Origin: Planococcus sp. CP5-4_YE
GTDB taxonomy: Bacteria; Bacillota; Bacilli; Bacillales_A; Planococcaceae
Assembly: GCF_019042655.1 (NCBI RefSeq)
Contig: NZ_JAHPZO010000003.1
Coordinates: 62,001 to 126,000, forward strand
Reading direction: 5' to 3'
Length of the DNA: 64,000 bases
Under the pieces are notes generated by a model. That model searched no databases. It was not told the DNA's origin and saw nothing but the letters and a program-made list of their open reading frames with translations. Shown here in pieces: positions 56,715 through 64,000 of the stretch. The translations under genes and the position numbers were made by a program. Numbering within the stretch: position 1 is the first letter of the stretch; every line of letters begins with the position of its first letter.

Positions 56715-57132
56715 AATCGGCCTCCTCTTTTACGCCGCTTTGGAACTCCAGTCGTATCGTTAAACGCTCGCCTTCCACTTGAAAATTGCTATTTTTCACA
56801 TCGGTCAGCATGATTTCATGGCCCAGCTGGTCTTTTCGCTTGCGCACAACGTTGCCGTACAATTCGACATCGTAGACAATCGCATCTCGAACAATGCGCA
56901 CACCTTTTCCATCGCGCATGATGTAAACTTGTTCGCTGCCATCTAGATATTGTTGCAGCTCCATCACAAACAGCCGGAACTCTGTCGCGCCAGAATCCAG
57001 ATCCACCAGAAAATGCGAGCTGAAAAGGTAGAACATCACGGCAAGCGGCAGCGTAATCGACAAAGCCAATAGCTCCAAAAGGCTGTCTAGAAATGTAAAT
57101 CCTTTGGATGATCGGATGTTCACTCGATGCAT
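56692..57132 (-). CDS. comGF: Competence minor pilin ComGF
   Basis: A 146-aa pseudopilin of the DNA-uptake pilus. It has the type-IV prepilin-like N-terminus SSKGFTFLDSLLELL followed by a hydrophobic helix (SITLPLAVMFYLF), then a beta-rich domain with YIMRDGKGVRIVRDAIVYDV. The longer frame begins in comGE; ATG 57132 leaves the expected short basic leader. It overlaps comGE by 13 bp. Confidence 0.85.
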   Translation of the reverse strand: MHRVNIRSSKGFTFLDSLLELLALSITLPLAVMFYLFSSHFLVDLDSGATEFRLFVMELQQYLDGSEQVYIMRDGKGVRIVRDAIVYDVELYGNVVRKRKDQLGHEIMLTDVKNSNFQVEGERLTIRLEFQSGVKEEADYELSLSD

Positions 57133-57437
57133 AAGCGCACCTGCTTTTCTTGAAAATCCACGTACTCGACACAATGCCCCTCAGCTTGCCACAAATAGAG
57201 GATGCCGTTCACCGAGCGCTCACCATGTGTGCTGCCTGTTGATGCAATAATTTTTGCCGCCTCGTGCAAAGTCTCATAAGCCGCGAGACGCTCTTTCTTC
57301 ATTTCGAGCCGTATCTGCATGTCATGAACGAGCGGCAGCAGTGAACCGAACACAAGAAAGACCATAAACAAGCTGAGTATCGTTTCTGCCATGGAGATGC
57401 CCCTGTCATTTTGAAACCACCACGCGCCCTTTTCCAA
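57120..57437 (-). CDS. comGE: Competence minor pilin ComGE
   Basis: A 105-aa pseudopilin. The leader DRGISMAETILSLFMVFLVF resembles a class III signal/hydrophobic helix with Glu+5, followed by a short soluble domain. The apparent start is a TTG (57437) inside comGD; overlap 32 bp. No better start is visible, so the exact N-terminus is uncertain. Confidence 0.78.
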   Translation of the reverse strand: MEKGAWWFQNDRGISMAETILSLFMVFLVFGSLLPLVHDMQIRLEMKKERLAAYETLHEAAKIIASTGSTHGERSVNGILYLWQAEGHCVEYVDFQEKQVRLCIE

Positions 57438-57849
57438 GGTGCACTGTCACCGTCCTTTCCCCGCGACTGGTCGAAAAGCGCATGGTGCCTGGGTGCCGAA
57501 TCGATCCACTCGGCGTGAAATACACTTCACGCAGATTGCTGGCTGCGCTCAAGCTAACCGATTTCGGCATGGATCTGGAATATCCTGGATGGTTTAAGCC
57601 ATACATCACTTCATAGCCCGGCTTGCCGTCTCGAAAAATCAAGACAACAGATGTTTCCAACGAATAACTCTGGCTTTGGACATAATGGATATCTTGCTCG
57701 AGCAATGCGAAAAAACGATCTTCTTCCCGCTTTCTTTCGAGCGGCGCAGCGGAAGCCACAACAAGCGAGGCACTGATTCCCACCGTCATCAACACGAGAA
57801 GCATTTCAATCAGCGTAAACCCTGAATTGCTCTTTAGGATCCTTTTGAT
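57406..57849 (-). CDS. comGD: Competence minor pilin ComGD with non-standard start
   Basis: A pseudopilin of ~147 aa. The conserved prepilin cleavage motif KSNSGFTLIEMLLVL is encoded upstream of the first ATG (57804), so that ATG cannot be the true start because it would remove the processing site. No ATG, GTG or TTG exists in frame before it. The best candidate is an ATC at 57849, 4 bases after GGTGA inside the end of comGC. The mature part is hydrophobic helix then a beta domain (YVQSQSYSLETSVVLIFRDG). The start coordinate is tentative. Confidence 0.75.
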   Translation of the reverse strand: MKRILKSNSGFTLIEMLLVLMTVGISASLVVASAAPLERKREEDRFFALLEQDIHYVQSQSYSLETSVVLIFRDGKPGYEVMYGLNHPGYSRSMPKSVSLSAASNLREVYFTPSGSIRHPGTMRFSTSRGERTVTVHLGKGRVVVSK

Positions 57850-58151
57850 GAGCTCACCACGCCGTCCACTGAAATATTGATCACTTCTCCGTTCGGGCAG
57901 TTCGTTTCGCCTGTCTTCAAATAGCCTTCAGATACCAAATCTGCCATCACCGGTACCGCTTTTTTATCCATTCGATAGGATTCCACTTGACCCTGGACCA
58001 TTTGGACAAATGCCTTGCAGCCTTTTTCATCGACCGCCGACGTCTGTTTCGATACATTCGGGATGGCGATGGCGATCAATACCGTGATGATCAACATGAC
58101 GATCAACATTTCAATGAGCGTAAAGCCTCGTTGGTTTTTTAATAGTTTCAT
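57834..58151 (-). CDS. comGC: Major competence pseudopilin ComGC
   Basis: A 105-aa major pilin of the DNA-uptake pilus. It has a class III prepilin signal KNQRGFTLIEMLIVMLIITVL with the helix continuing to residue ~30, and a small C-terminal domain with two cysteines (KGCKAF and TNCPNG) that can form the ComGC disulfide. ATG 58151 gives the standard leader; the longer frame lies in comGB. It ends TAA within the comGD start region. Confidence 0.93.
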   Translation of the reverse strand: MKLLKNQRGFTLIEMLIVMLIITVLIAIAIPNVSKQTSAVDEKGCKAFVQMVQGQVESYRMDKKAVPVMADLVSEGYLKTGETNCPNGEVINISVDGVVSSSKGS

Positions 58152-58162
58152 CGTATTCCTCC

Positions 58163-59206
58163 TTAAATCGTATGGACAAGATTGTACATCGGCAAGAGAA
58201 TCGCCAAATATGCGGCGACAATACAAACAGCAATCAACACAAAGAAACTGGGCTGGATGATTTTCAGGGAACGCTGGGCTTGCAGTTCAATTCTGTCGAG
58301 CAATACTTCGCTATATAGCATCAATTCTTTTCCAAGCATGCCAGTCGCTTCGCCGTGGCGGATGAATGCCGCCATATCATTTGCTGCAAACGCATGCCGT
58401 TCTACAGCGAACGACAGCGCGATGCCGGTTTTGACTTCGTCGTGCAAGGACTCAGCGATCCGGCTGATGATAGGATGATGCCGCTGAACACGCAACAGCT
58501 TCAGCGCTTCCTGCAAGGAAATACCGCTATGCAACAGCGTGCCAAGTTCCCTAGAGGCGAGTTGCGACCAATAAAGTCGCATAACAGGGCCTATGACCGG
58601 CAGCTTGATCAATAGCGCAATTTGGCGCTCGGCAGGCTGCCGCTTAAGGTATTCACGGAAGGCGAAACCCATCATCGCCGCAACTGCGAAGACTGCAATC
58701 GCCAAGTCCGGAATACGCAGCAAATAAACCGGAACCCCACCACCTTCTTCGCCGTGCTGCAGTGAAGAAATCAAGGCAGTTAGATTGGGCACATAATTGG
58801 TTCTGAAAAATAAGAACAACGCGGCCGTAAGAACCAATAGCGAAACAGGGTAGACGAGGATATTGCGTAGTTTCTTATGCACTTCTTCTGTCCGCTTAAA
58901 TCCTGCAGCGATGCCGTGGATCGCTTCGCCAAGCTTGCCATGGAATTCGGCAATCTCGACCGGGAATAGCACGCGCTCGCGAAACCCGAGAAATTTAAGT
59001 ACTTCGGCAGCATTGCCGCCGCCCTTCAAGATGCGGTCCATTCCCGTAAGCGCTTCTTCTACACGGTCTGTGTGCATCGGCAACAGCAGCGTCATGGCAA
59101 CTGGAAACAGATAGCCTTCTGACATTAAAACCGAGAGCCTCGTCAGAAACTGGGCGCGTTCACGAAATGGCAAACGCCTAGAACTCGAAACCGGAATGAA
59201 GCGCAC
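58163..59206 (-). CDS. comGB: Competence type IV pilus platform protein ComGB
   Basis: A 347-aa polytopic inner-membrane platform of the T2SF (PilC/GspF) family. There are two repeated helical domains (~10-120 and ~200-310) and three membrane helices (for example ILVYPVSLLVLTAALFLFF and IIQPSFFVLIAVCIVAAYLA). TPLHSGISLQ-like GTLLHSGISLQEAL is typical. It overlaps comGA by 29 bp, with an apparent GTG start. Confidence 0.9.
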   Translation of the reverse strand: MRFIPVSSSRRLPFRERAQFLTRLSVLMSEGYLFPVAMTLLLPMHTDRVEEALTGMDRILKGGGNAAEVLKFLGFRERVLFPVEIAEFHGKLGEAIHGIAAGFKRTEEVHKKLRNILVYPVSLLVLTAALFLFFRTNYVPNLTALISSLQHGEEGGGVPVYLLRIPDLAIAVFAVAAMMGFAFREYLKRQPAERQIALLIKLPVIGPVMRLYWSQLASRELGTLLHSGISLQEALKLLRVQRHHPIISRIAESLHDEVKTGIALSFAVERHAFAANDMAAFIRHGEATGMLGKELMLYSEVLLDRIELQAQRSLKIIQPSFFVLIAVCIVAAYLAILLPMYNLVHTI

Positions 59207-60203
59207 CGATCCTCACCCCCTCCCGGATCTGACCACCGAACGATAGATGCTCCGGCAACTCATAATCCTGCTGTTGTCTTGCTGAACGTATGGCGTCCGC
59301 CAAACTTGCATCACACAAAATTTCATACAATGCGCGATGCCTCGTCTGGAGCTGTTCCAGATCCTCGTACATCGGAACAATTTTCTGGGCCGCAATGCCG
59401 ATAAGAGTCTGCAGCATGTCTTCATAGGGGATGCCGAGGTCATGGAGCCTGTGAAGGCAGCCGACCGAATGCCTGGCATGGATCGTCGAAAACACCAAAT
59501 GTCCTGTCAACGCAGCCCTGACAGCTATTTCAGCCGTTTCCGCATCACGGATTTCACCTATCATGATAATATCGGGATCATGCCTTAAAATCGCTTTCAA
59601 GCCGGTCGCATAATTCATCCCCGACTTTTCGTTTACTTGAATTTGAAGAAAGGCAGGATTTTGGCGCTCGACAGGATCCTCCAAGGTAATGACATTGCGC
59701 TTAAGCCGTTCTGAACAATGGCGCAAGAGAGAATATAGAGTAGTGGATTTGCCGCAGCCGGTCGGGCCCGTCAATAGCATTAAACCCTGCCGTTCGCCGG
59801 CAAGCTTCTCCAGCTGCCTAGCCGAATCGCGGAATGCCGCCAATTCGTCAAGAAATAACGCTGTGCTGTCAGGGATGACACGTATGACAATACTTTCTCT
59901 CGTCATCACGGAAGGCAATGTCGAAATTCGGAAATGGTGGGTATGCCCATTCATCTGGAGATGAAATGAGCCAGTTTGGGGTTTTCGTTTTTCGCTCATG
60001 TCCAAAAGGGAGAGGTATTTGAAGTAAGCAATCATGCGATCGCCTAAATCGAAGGGGATTTTCGTCACCGGCCTGAAGTGATTATATGTCCGGTAGGTGA
60101 TGTTGTAATCATGGGGTTCTGGCCTGATGTGGATATCTGTGGTTTTTTCTGCTACGGCGGAATGCAATAAATCAACGCATCGCCGTTCAATTATCTCTTG
60201 CAT
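59178..60203 (-). CDS. comGA: Competence pilus assembly ATPase ComGA
   Basis: A 341-aa GspE/PilB-type secretion ATPase that drives pseudopilus assembly for DNA uptake. Walker A is GPTGCGKSTTLYSLL (~144); Asp-box ITLEDPVERQNPAFLQIQV; Walker B DPDIIMIGEIRDAETAEIA; His-box HLVFSTIHARHSV. ATG 60203 lies 5 bases after GGAGG; a GTG two codons upstream falls inside the ribosome site. First gene of comG. Confidence 0.93.
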   Translation of the reverse strand: MQEIIERRCVDLLHSAVAEKTTDIHIRPEPHDYNITYRTYNHFRPVTKIPFDLGDRMIAYFKYLSLLDMSEKRKPQTGSFHLQMNGHTHHFRISTLPSVMTRESIVIRVIPDSTALFLDELAAFRDSARQLEKLAGERQGLMLLTGPTGCGKSTTLYSLLRHCSERLKRNVITLEDPVERQNPAFLQIQVNEKSGMNYATGLKAILRHDPDIIMIGEIRDAETAEIAVRAALTGHLVFSTIHARHSVGCLHRLHDLGIPYEDMLQTLIGIAAQKIVPMYEDLEQLQTRHRALYEILCDASLADAIRSARQQQDYELPEHLSFGGQIREGVRIGALHSGFEF

Positions 60204-60255
60204 ATTCACCTCCTATCCGGGTCTGTGAGCGGAGGCTGCCTCCCCGCTCACCATT

Positions 60256-60308
60256 AGTATAAGCACATGGATTACCTTTGAAAATCGAAAATACCAAAAT
60301 AATTATTT
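60256..60308 (-). promoter_or_regulatory. Candidate comG promoter with one AT-box
   Basis: Minus-strand -35-like TTTTCA (60279-60284), 17-bp spacer, -10 TATACT (60256-60261). Just upstream, AAAATAATTATTT (60296-60308) resembles half a ComK site (AAAA-N5-TTTT). ComK sites need two such boxes; a second clear one was not found. Confidence 0.4.
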
Positions 60309-60418
60309 GAACGCTGCAATGCCTTGAAATCCAAGTTTTCAGGGCCTGCATCTATCGCACAGGAACGCTTTATGAACAAGCCTACACCGCTTTGTCACAA
60401 ACTGGCATGAAGTCCTTG

Positions 60419-60448
60419 TTTACACATAGACTCGTCTTCCTATATAAT
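60419..60448 (+). promoter_or_regulatory. Sigma-A promoter of yqgY
   Basis: TTTACA (60419-60424), 18-bp spacer, TATAAT (60443-60448), 41 bp above the start codon. Confidence 0.65.
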
Positions 60449-60489
60449 GAATAGGAGATTATTGTATAGTGGCAAAGGAGGGATTACCC

Positions 60490-60732
60490 ATGGATAATAT
60501 GTTTAAATTAATGGGATGGTGGACTGGAATCTTTGCAATTTTATTTTACGTCGGCGACATGGTAGAAGTATCATTGCTGATGGTTGCCAATACCGGCTTG
60601 TTCGTTCTTCTTGGATACTTAAACATTTCTGAACGCATGTACATGTATATTTTTGCAGCCTACCTGACAGTCTTTTTCGTTGGCTTTACTTACTACTCTA
60701 CGTTCATCCACATCCCAGGAGCAGGTCATTAA
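60490..60732 (+). CDS. yqgY: DUF2626 family membrane protein
   Basis: An 80-aa protein with three hydrophobic segments (WWTGIFAILFYVGDM, SLLMVANTGLFVLLGYL and YIFAAYLTVFFVGFTYYSTF). It matches B. subtilis YqgY (DUF2626), function unknown. ATG 60490 follows AAAGGAGGG; a start seven codons earlier would precede that site. Convergent with the hydrolase gene. Confidence 0.9.
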   Translation: MDNMFKLMGWWTGIFAILFYVGDMVEVSLLMVANTGLFVLLGYLNISERMYMYIFAAYLTVFFVGFTYYSTFIHIPGAGH

Positions 60733-60752
60733 TAGAACTTGAATGTGAACGC

Positions 60753-60784
60753 AAAAAAAACGGCCATCGCGGCCGTTTTTTTTT
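60753..60784. terminator. Bidirectional terminator between yqgY and yqgX
   Basis: Stem ACGGCC / GGCCGT with A8 and T9 flanks, symmetrical for both convergent genes. Confidence 0.88.
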
Positions 60785-60788
60785 ACGT

Positions 60789-61424
60789 TTATATGCGCAA
60801 GAACGGATTGTGTTGGCGTTCTTGCCCAGGCGTTGTTTCCGGGCCATGCCCAGGAAACAGGAACGTTTCTTCTGGCAAGGTCAATAAGGAATCACGGATC
60901 GATTTTAACAATACCGATTCCGAACCTTCCGTTAAATCAGTCCGTCCAATACTTCCCGAAAATAACGTATCGCCAACAATCGCGAAACGGTCTTTCGCAA
61001 AATAGAAGCTCACGCTGCCCGGTGAATGCCCAGGAGTATGGAATAGCTCCATTTGGAACGGACCGATTTCTAGTGCTTGTTCATCGGTGATCCATTCATC
61101 TGCATCCGCTACGCGATAATCCGGCAATGCCGCATATTTGCCTGAGCCGTTCAAGTTGGGACGGCTCAGGAAATCGCGTTCTTTGTGATGAAGATAGACG
61201 GGAATCTGATATTTCTCTCTCAATTCATCGACCGCTCCGATATGATCGAAATGGGCGTGTGTCAAAAGAATCGCAAGCGGCGTCAATTGCTTGCGCTTTA
61301 ATACTTCTTGAATTTTCCCCGCTTCCTCGCCGGGATCAAAAATGACACACTGTTTGTCTTCCCCTGATATGATGTAGCAATTCGTTTGTACTGAGCCGAG
61401 TTCCAGCCGATCAATTTTCAACAT
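60789..61424 (-). CDS. yqgX: Metallo-beta-lactamase-fold hydrolase (glyoxalase II-like)
   Basis: A 211-aa cytoplasmic di-metal hydrolase of the GloB-like group. Metal motif is LLTHAHFDHIGAVDEL (HxHxDH); later ligands are in HTPGHSPGSVSFYF, AIVGDTLFSGSIGRTD and LFPGHGPETT. B. subtilis YqgX (GloC-type glyoxalase II) has the same position. The start is ATG 61424, 6 bases after GAGGTG; a GTG three codons earlier lies in the ribosome site. Confidence 0.9.
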   Translation of the reverse strand: MLKIDRLELGSVQTNCYIISGEDKQCVIFDPGEEAGKIQEVLKRKQLTPLAILLTHAHFDHIGAVDELREKYQIPVYLHHKERDFLSRPNLNGSGKYAALPDYRVADADEWITDEQALEIGPFQMELFHTPGHSPGSVSFYFAKDRFAIVGDTLFSGSIGRTDLTEGSESVLLKSIRDSLLTLPEETFLFPGHGPETTPGQERQHNPFLRI

Positions 61425-61496
61425 GTCTTTCACCTCATTAGCAGTATATCATGAACACATTCTTTTGCTTGTTCAATAGAATGACATTTTTACGCC

Positions 61497-61525
61497 TCGA
61501 CAAACTTGCAGAATTTCTTTACAAT
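61497..61525 (+). promoter_or_regulatory. Sigma-A promoter of yqgW
   Basis: TCGACA (61497-61502), 17-bp spacer, TACAAT (61520-61525); each hexamer matches 5 of 6 consensus bases. Confidence 0.65.
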
Positions 61526-61577
61526 ATAAAGAGTAGAAGACGGCACTGGCTGTTAAAGTTGAAGGGAGTGTCATAAG

Positions 61578-61760
61578 ATGAGTTGGATTTTGATGGTTAT
61601 TTTCGGCCTCACAGCAGTTCTTGCTGCAATCGGTACAGTTCAAACCCTAAGAAACAAAGAAGTGTTAGGATTCTTATTTAATTTTGGGACCTTTGTTATT
61701 TTCGGCGGTTTCACCGTTGCGACTCTCATTACACACGGTTACCCACCTGGCCTTCATTAA
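61578..61760 (+). CDS. yqgW: DUF2759 family small membrane protein
   Basis: A 60-aa protein with two transmembrane helices (WILMVIFGLTAVLAAIGTV and VLGFLFNFGTFVIFGGFTVA) and the family C-terminus HGYPPGLH. It matches B. subtilis YqgW, function unknown. Good GAAGGGAG site above the ATG; terminator follows. Confidence 0.88.
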   Translation: MSWILMVIFGLTAVLAAIGTVQTLRNKEVLGFLFNFGTFVIFGGFTVATLITHGYPPGLH

Positions 61761-61768
61761 GAAACCAC

Positions 61769-61800
61769 AAAAACCGGCGCATCCATTGTGCCGGTTTTTT
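61769..61800 (+). terminator. Terminator of yqgW
   Basis: Stem AAACCGGC.CA / TG.GCCGGTTT followed by T6, 9 bp after the stop. Confidence 0.85.
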
Positions 61801-61813
61801 GATTGGCCGTAGA

Positions 61814-61853
61814 AAAGGGCTGCCTTAACCATCGCGGTTAAGGCAGCCCTTTT
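61814..61853 (-). terminator. Terminator of the LTA synthase gene
   Basis: Perfect arms AAAGGGCTGCCTTAACC / GGTTAAGGCAGCCCTTT with a 5-base loop, immediately past the stop codon on the minus strand. Confidence 0.88.
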
Positions 61854-61856
61854 ATC

Positions 61857-63761
61857 TTACGGTTGTTGTTGTTCATCCAATGACTTCAATTGGCCGTTTT
61901 CCTCTTCGTAGAACCTCAGCAAGTCGCCATTGATGATCGATTCAGAATACTGGAGCTCCTCAAGGGCACGTTCAGCATATGGGTCGCACACACTTTGGTC
62001 TTCTACCGGTTCCCCCGTTTCGATATCGTAGCAAACATTCGCTGCATAGACGTATTCATCGGTCACAAAACGCCCGTCACGGAAAATGACGAATTCCTCG
62101 TGTTCTTCAGAGAACAAGTCGCCTCCGAATTGAATGTCTTTTTCGGTTTCCATGCCCATCAAATGAAGGATCGTCGAACGCATATCCACTTGGCCGCCGA
62201 TTTCTTCGTCTACATAGCCCTTTTCATACCCCGGAATATGGACGAAAAACGGCACTTTTTGCAATTGCGCCGATTCATATGGCGTAATTTCCTTGCCTAA
62301 GTATTGCGCCATCGCTTCATTGTGGTTGTCGGAGATGCCGTAATGGTCACCATACATCACGATGATGGAGTTTTCGTATAGCCCTTGTTCTTTCAAGTCT
62401 TCGAACAATGTCTTGACCGCTTCATCCAAATAGCGCACCGTCTGGAAATAACGGTTCAAGGTGCCTGAATTGGAATCAAATTCACTGATTAGCTTATCTT
62501 CTTCATCCAGTGTAAATGGGTGGTGGTTCGTCAGTGACAACAGACGCGTGTAGAACGGCTGCTGCATGTCAGACATATGGTCCACTGATTGCTCAAAGAA
62601 TGGGATGTCCTTCATGCCCCAGTTGACAGCTTGCCCTTCCCCCACCGTGTAGCTTTGGATATCGTAAAACTTGTCAATATTGAGCGATTCATACATCATG
62701 TCGCGGTTCCAAAAGCTTTTTGTATTGGCGTGCTGGACATTGGTCGAATAACCTTCATCGCCCATCTTCTCCGCCATGGAATTGAATGTATTGCCGCTGT
62801 GTGTAAAGAACACGGCGCCCCCGCTCAACGGATACATGCCGGTCTCAAGCAGGAACTCGGAGTCGGATGTCTTTCCAAGCCCGGTCTGGTGATAAAAATT
62901 CGGGAAGTAAATCGTATCTTCATCTTGTGTCAATTCGTTCATGAACGGCGTAATGGTCTCGCCGTTCATTTCGTTGTTCAAGACGAAGGTCTGCAACGAT
63001 TCGAGCGTTACGACGATCAAATTGCGTCCTTCCGCCGCACCGAACATTTCTTCAGACGGTTCTGCCTGATTCGAGCGAACGTAGTTGGTCACTTCCGTTA
63101 ATTCGGAACCATCCGCAAGCGCTCGCTGGGCTTGTGATTTCGATTGGATATAGACATCATACAGATGGTAATTGTACATCCCCAGGTTCTTGACGAGCAT
63201 TTCGCGGTCAAAGCTTCTCGTCAATAATTGTGGGCGTTCCGCTTCCGCAAGCCCGAGATTGAAGAACAGCACTGCTGCCGACAGGACGAAATATGCTTTG
63301 CGGTGTGTCGCTGCCGATTTGGCTGCTGACTGTTTCTCATTCACGAAGCGCATTGCTAAGAGAATGATGATGATATCGGCGAAATAAAGAATATCGGTCC
63401 AGTAGATGCTCGCCGCAGCACTGGATCCAAGATCGCCGAAATTATCGGTCTGGAACAATACAGGCAGCGTGATGAAATCCGTAAAGAAACGGTAAAACGC
63501 CACGTTGCCGTATAGAATAATCGATGTCACGACCGCGATAACTAGAATATAGCGGTTTCGTGCTTTCTTGCTCTTGAAGAAGAGCGCGCCTCCATAGGCG
63601 AATAATAATAAGCTTAATGGGTTCAAGAACAGGATGAATTCCTGCAATGCATTGTCGATTGTGATGGAAAAGGCCGTTTTGTAGACGACATATGTCGTCA
63701 GCCATGTCGCGATGACTGCGATGGCCAAGACCGAATGCTTAGGCCATTCTCTGTTTTTCAT
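61857..63761 (-). CDS. yqgS: Lipoteichoic acid synthase family protein
   Basis: A 634-aa polyglycerolphosphate synthase-type enzyme. The N-terminal ~190 residues have five transmembrane helices (for example HSVLAIAVIATWLTTYVVYK and IILYGNVAFYRFF). The extracellular sulfatase domain (~230-560) carries the nucleophile threonine (~297) in GLGKTSDSEF, metal Glu in VVTLESLQTF, and IIVMYGDHYGISDNHNEAM. No obvious signal-peptidase site was verified. Sequence and place match B. subtilis YqgS, a minor LTA synthase. Whether it polymerises or primes LTA is not decidable here. Confidence 0.9.
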   Translation of the reverse strand: MKNREWPKHSVLAIAVIATWLTTYVVYKTAFSITIDNALQEFILFLNPLSLLLFAYGGALFFKSKKARNRYILVIAVVTSIILYGNVAFYRFFTDFITLPVLFQTDNFGDLGSSAAASIYWTDILYFADIIIILLAMRFVNEKQSAAKSAATHRKAYFVLSAAVLFFNLGLAEAERPQLLTRSFDREMLVKNLGMYNYHLYDVYIQSKSQAQRALADGSELTEVTNYVRSNQAEPSEEMFGAAEGRNLIVVTLESLQTFVLNNEMNGETITPFMNELTQDEDTIYFPNFYHQTGLGKTSDSEFLLETGMYPLSGGAVFFTHSGNTFNSMAEKMGDEGYSTNVQHANTKSFWNRDMMYESLNIDKFYDIQSYTVGEGQAVNWGMKDIPFFEQSVDHMSDMQQPFYTRLLSLTNHHPFTLDEEDKLISEFDSNSGTLNRYFQTVRYLDEAVKTLFEDLKEQGLYENSIIVMYGDHYGISDNHNEAMAQYLGKEITPYESAQLQKVPFFVHIPGYEKGYVDEEIGGQVDMRSTILHLMGMETEKDIQFGGDLFSEEHEEFVIFRDGRFVTDEYVYAANVCYDIETGEPVEDQSVCDPYAERALEELQYSESIINGDLLRFYEEENGQLKSLDEQQQP

Positions 63762-63916
63762 TGCCGCACATCCTCCTCGTCTTACCGGAGCGTTTGTCCG
63801 GTTCGTGCGAATTTCAGTTTCAAGTAAAATGGAAATTCAATACCTTATAGTATAGAACAAATCATCCTCAAGCGAAAGTAATTCCCCTTAATAGACGTTC
63901 CAAAACGCTATCGGTT

Positions 63917-64000
63917 TCATGATTTTCCTTTTTTCTCATATTCTGTGCGTTTTTGCCGCAAGATCATCAAGGCGGATGCATATTCACGCGGAGTGATGAA
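63917..64000 (-). CDS. yqgQ: YqgQ family (DUF910) protein, 3' end only
   Basis: The last 27 codons of a gene entering from the right edge. The sequence contains TPREYASALMILRQKRTEYE, matching the C-terminal helix of the small DUF910 protein YqgQ. Stop TGA is at 63917-63919. In B. subtilis glcK lies between yqgQ and yqgS; here only a 155-bp gap separates them. Identity is from a short tail, so moderate. Confidence 0.7.
   Translation of the reverse strand, partial: FITPREYASALMILRQKRTEYEKKGKS

Noticed and set aside
60240-60310. Full ComK K-box at comG
   Set aside because: Only one AT-box-like sequence with one mismatch was found, where two are required.

Overview
The window is a chromosomal segment of a Gram-positive Bacillales bacterium. 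It most resembles Planococcus or a close relative in the Planococcaceae/Caryophanaceae. The evidence is long gene-order agreement with the Bacillus subtilis yqj-yqi-yqh-yqg/comG region, strong Shine-Dalgarno sites with frequent TTG/GTG starts, a B12-dependent ribonucleotide reductase, and Planococcus-type dispersed hairpin repeats. spo0A is kept, but spoIVB and the spoIIIA operon are missing from the places they occupy in B. subtilis, which fits a lineage that has lost sporulation. Most genes lie on the minus strand, so operons read right to left. Family and synteny statements come from recall; no database search was run.

Region by region. (1) 1-8.1 kb is accessory: the start of a DUF2691-like gene, a DNA alkylation repair protein, and a two-gene putative defence module, a PLD-nuclease/SNF2-type helicase overlapping a 1228-aa Eco57I-type adenine methyltransferase. 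(2) 8.3-11.5 kb holds rnz, dinB and a gene-free block of tandem and dispersed structured repeats. (3) 11.5-32.3 kb is a catabolic block: a peptidase, the methylmalonyl-CoA pathway (yqjD carboxyltransferase, epimerase, mutA/mutB, meaB), prli42, a bacilliredoxin, and the bkd operon (ptb-bcd-buk-lpdV-E1alpha-E1beta-E2) with its activator BkdR. Branched-chain keto acids become acyl-CoAs. The propionyl-CoA from Val/Ile can be carboxylated, epimerised and rearranged to succinyl-CoA, while Ptb/Buk recover ATP from other acyl-CoAs. (4) 32.4-48.1 kb is conserved housekeeping: yqzF, a GDPD, spo0A, recN, argR, tlyA, dxs, ispA, xseB/xseA, folD, nusB, yqhY, accC/accB, efp, an aminopeptidase P and aroQ. (5) 48.2-55.8 kb has nrdJ with an apparent NrdR operator, a rhodanese-like membrane protein, and gcvT-gcvPA-gcvPB behind a tandem glycine riboswitch. 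(6) 56-60.2 kb is aroK and the seven-gene comG competence-pilus operon. (7) 60.4-64 kb has small conserved membrane proteins (DUF2626, DUF2759), a metallo-beta-lactamase hydrolase, a lipoteichoic acid synthase family gene and the 3' end of a YqgQ (DUF910) gene.

The best candidates for something undescribed are the PLD-helicase/methyltransferase pair, and the BkdR control region. BkdR has a Rossmann-like N-terminus and an altered GAFTGA loop, and faces four TTGCAA palindromes spaced exactly 10 bp apart with no recognisable sigma-54 promoter.
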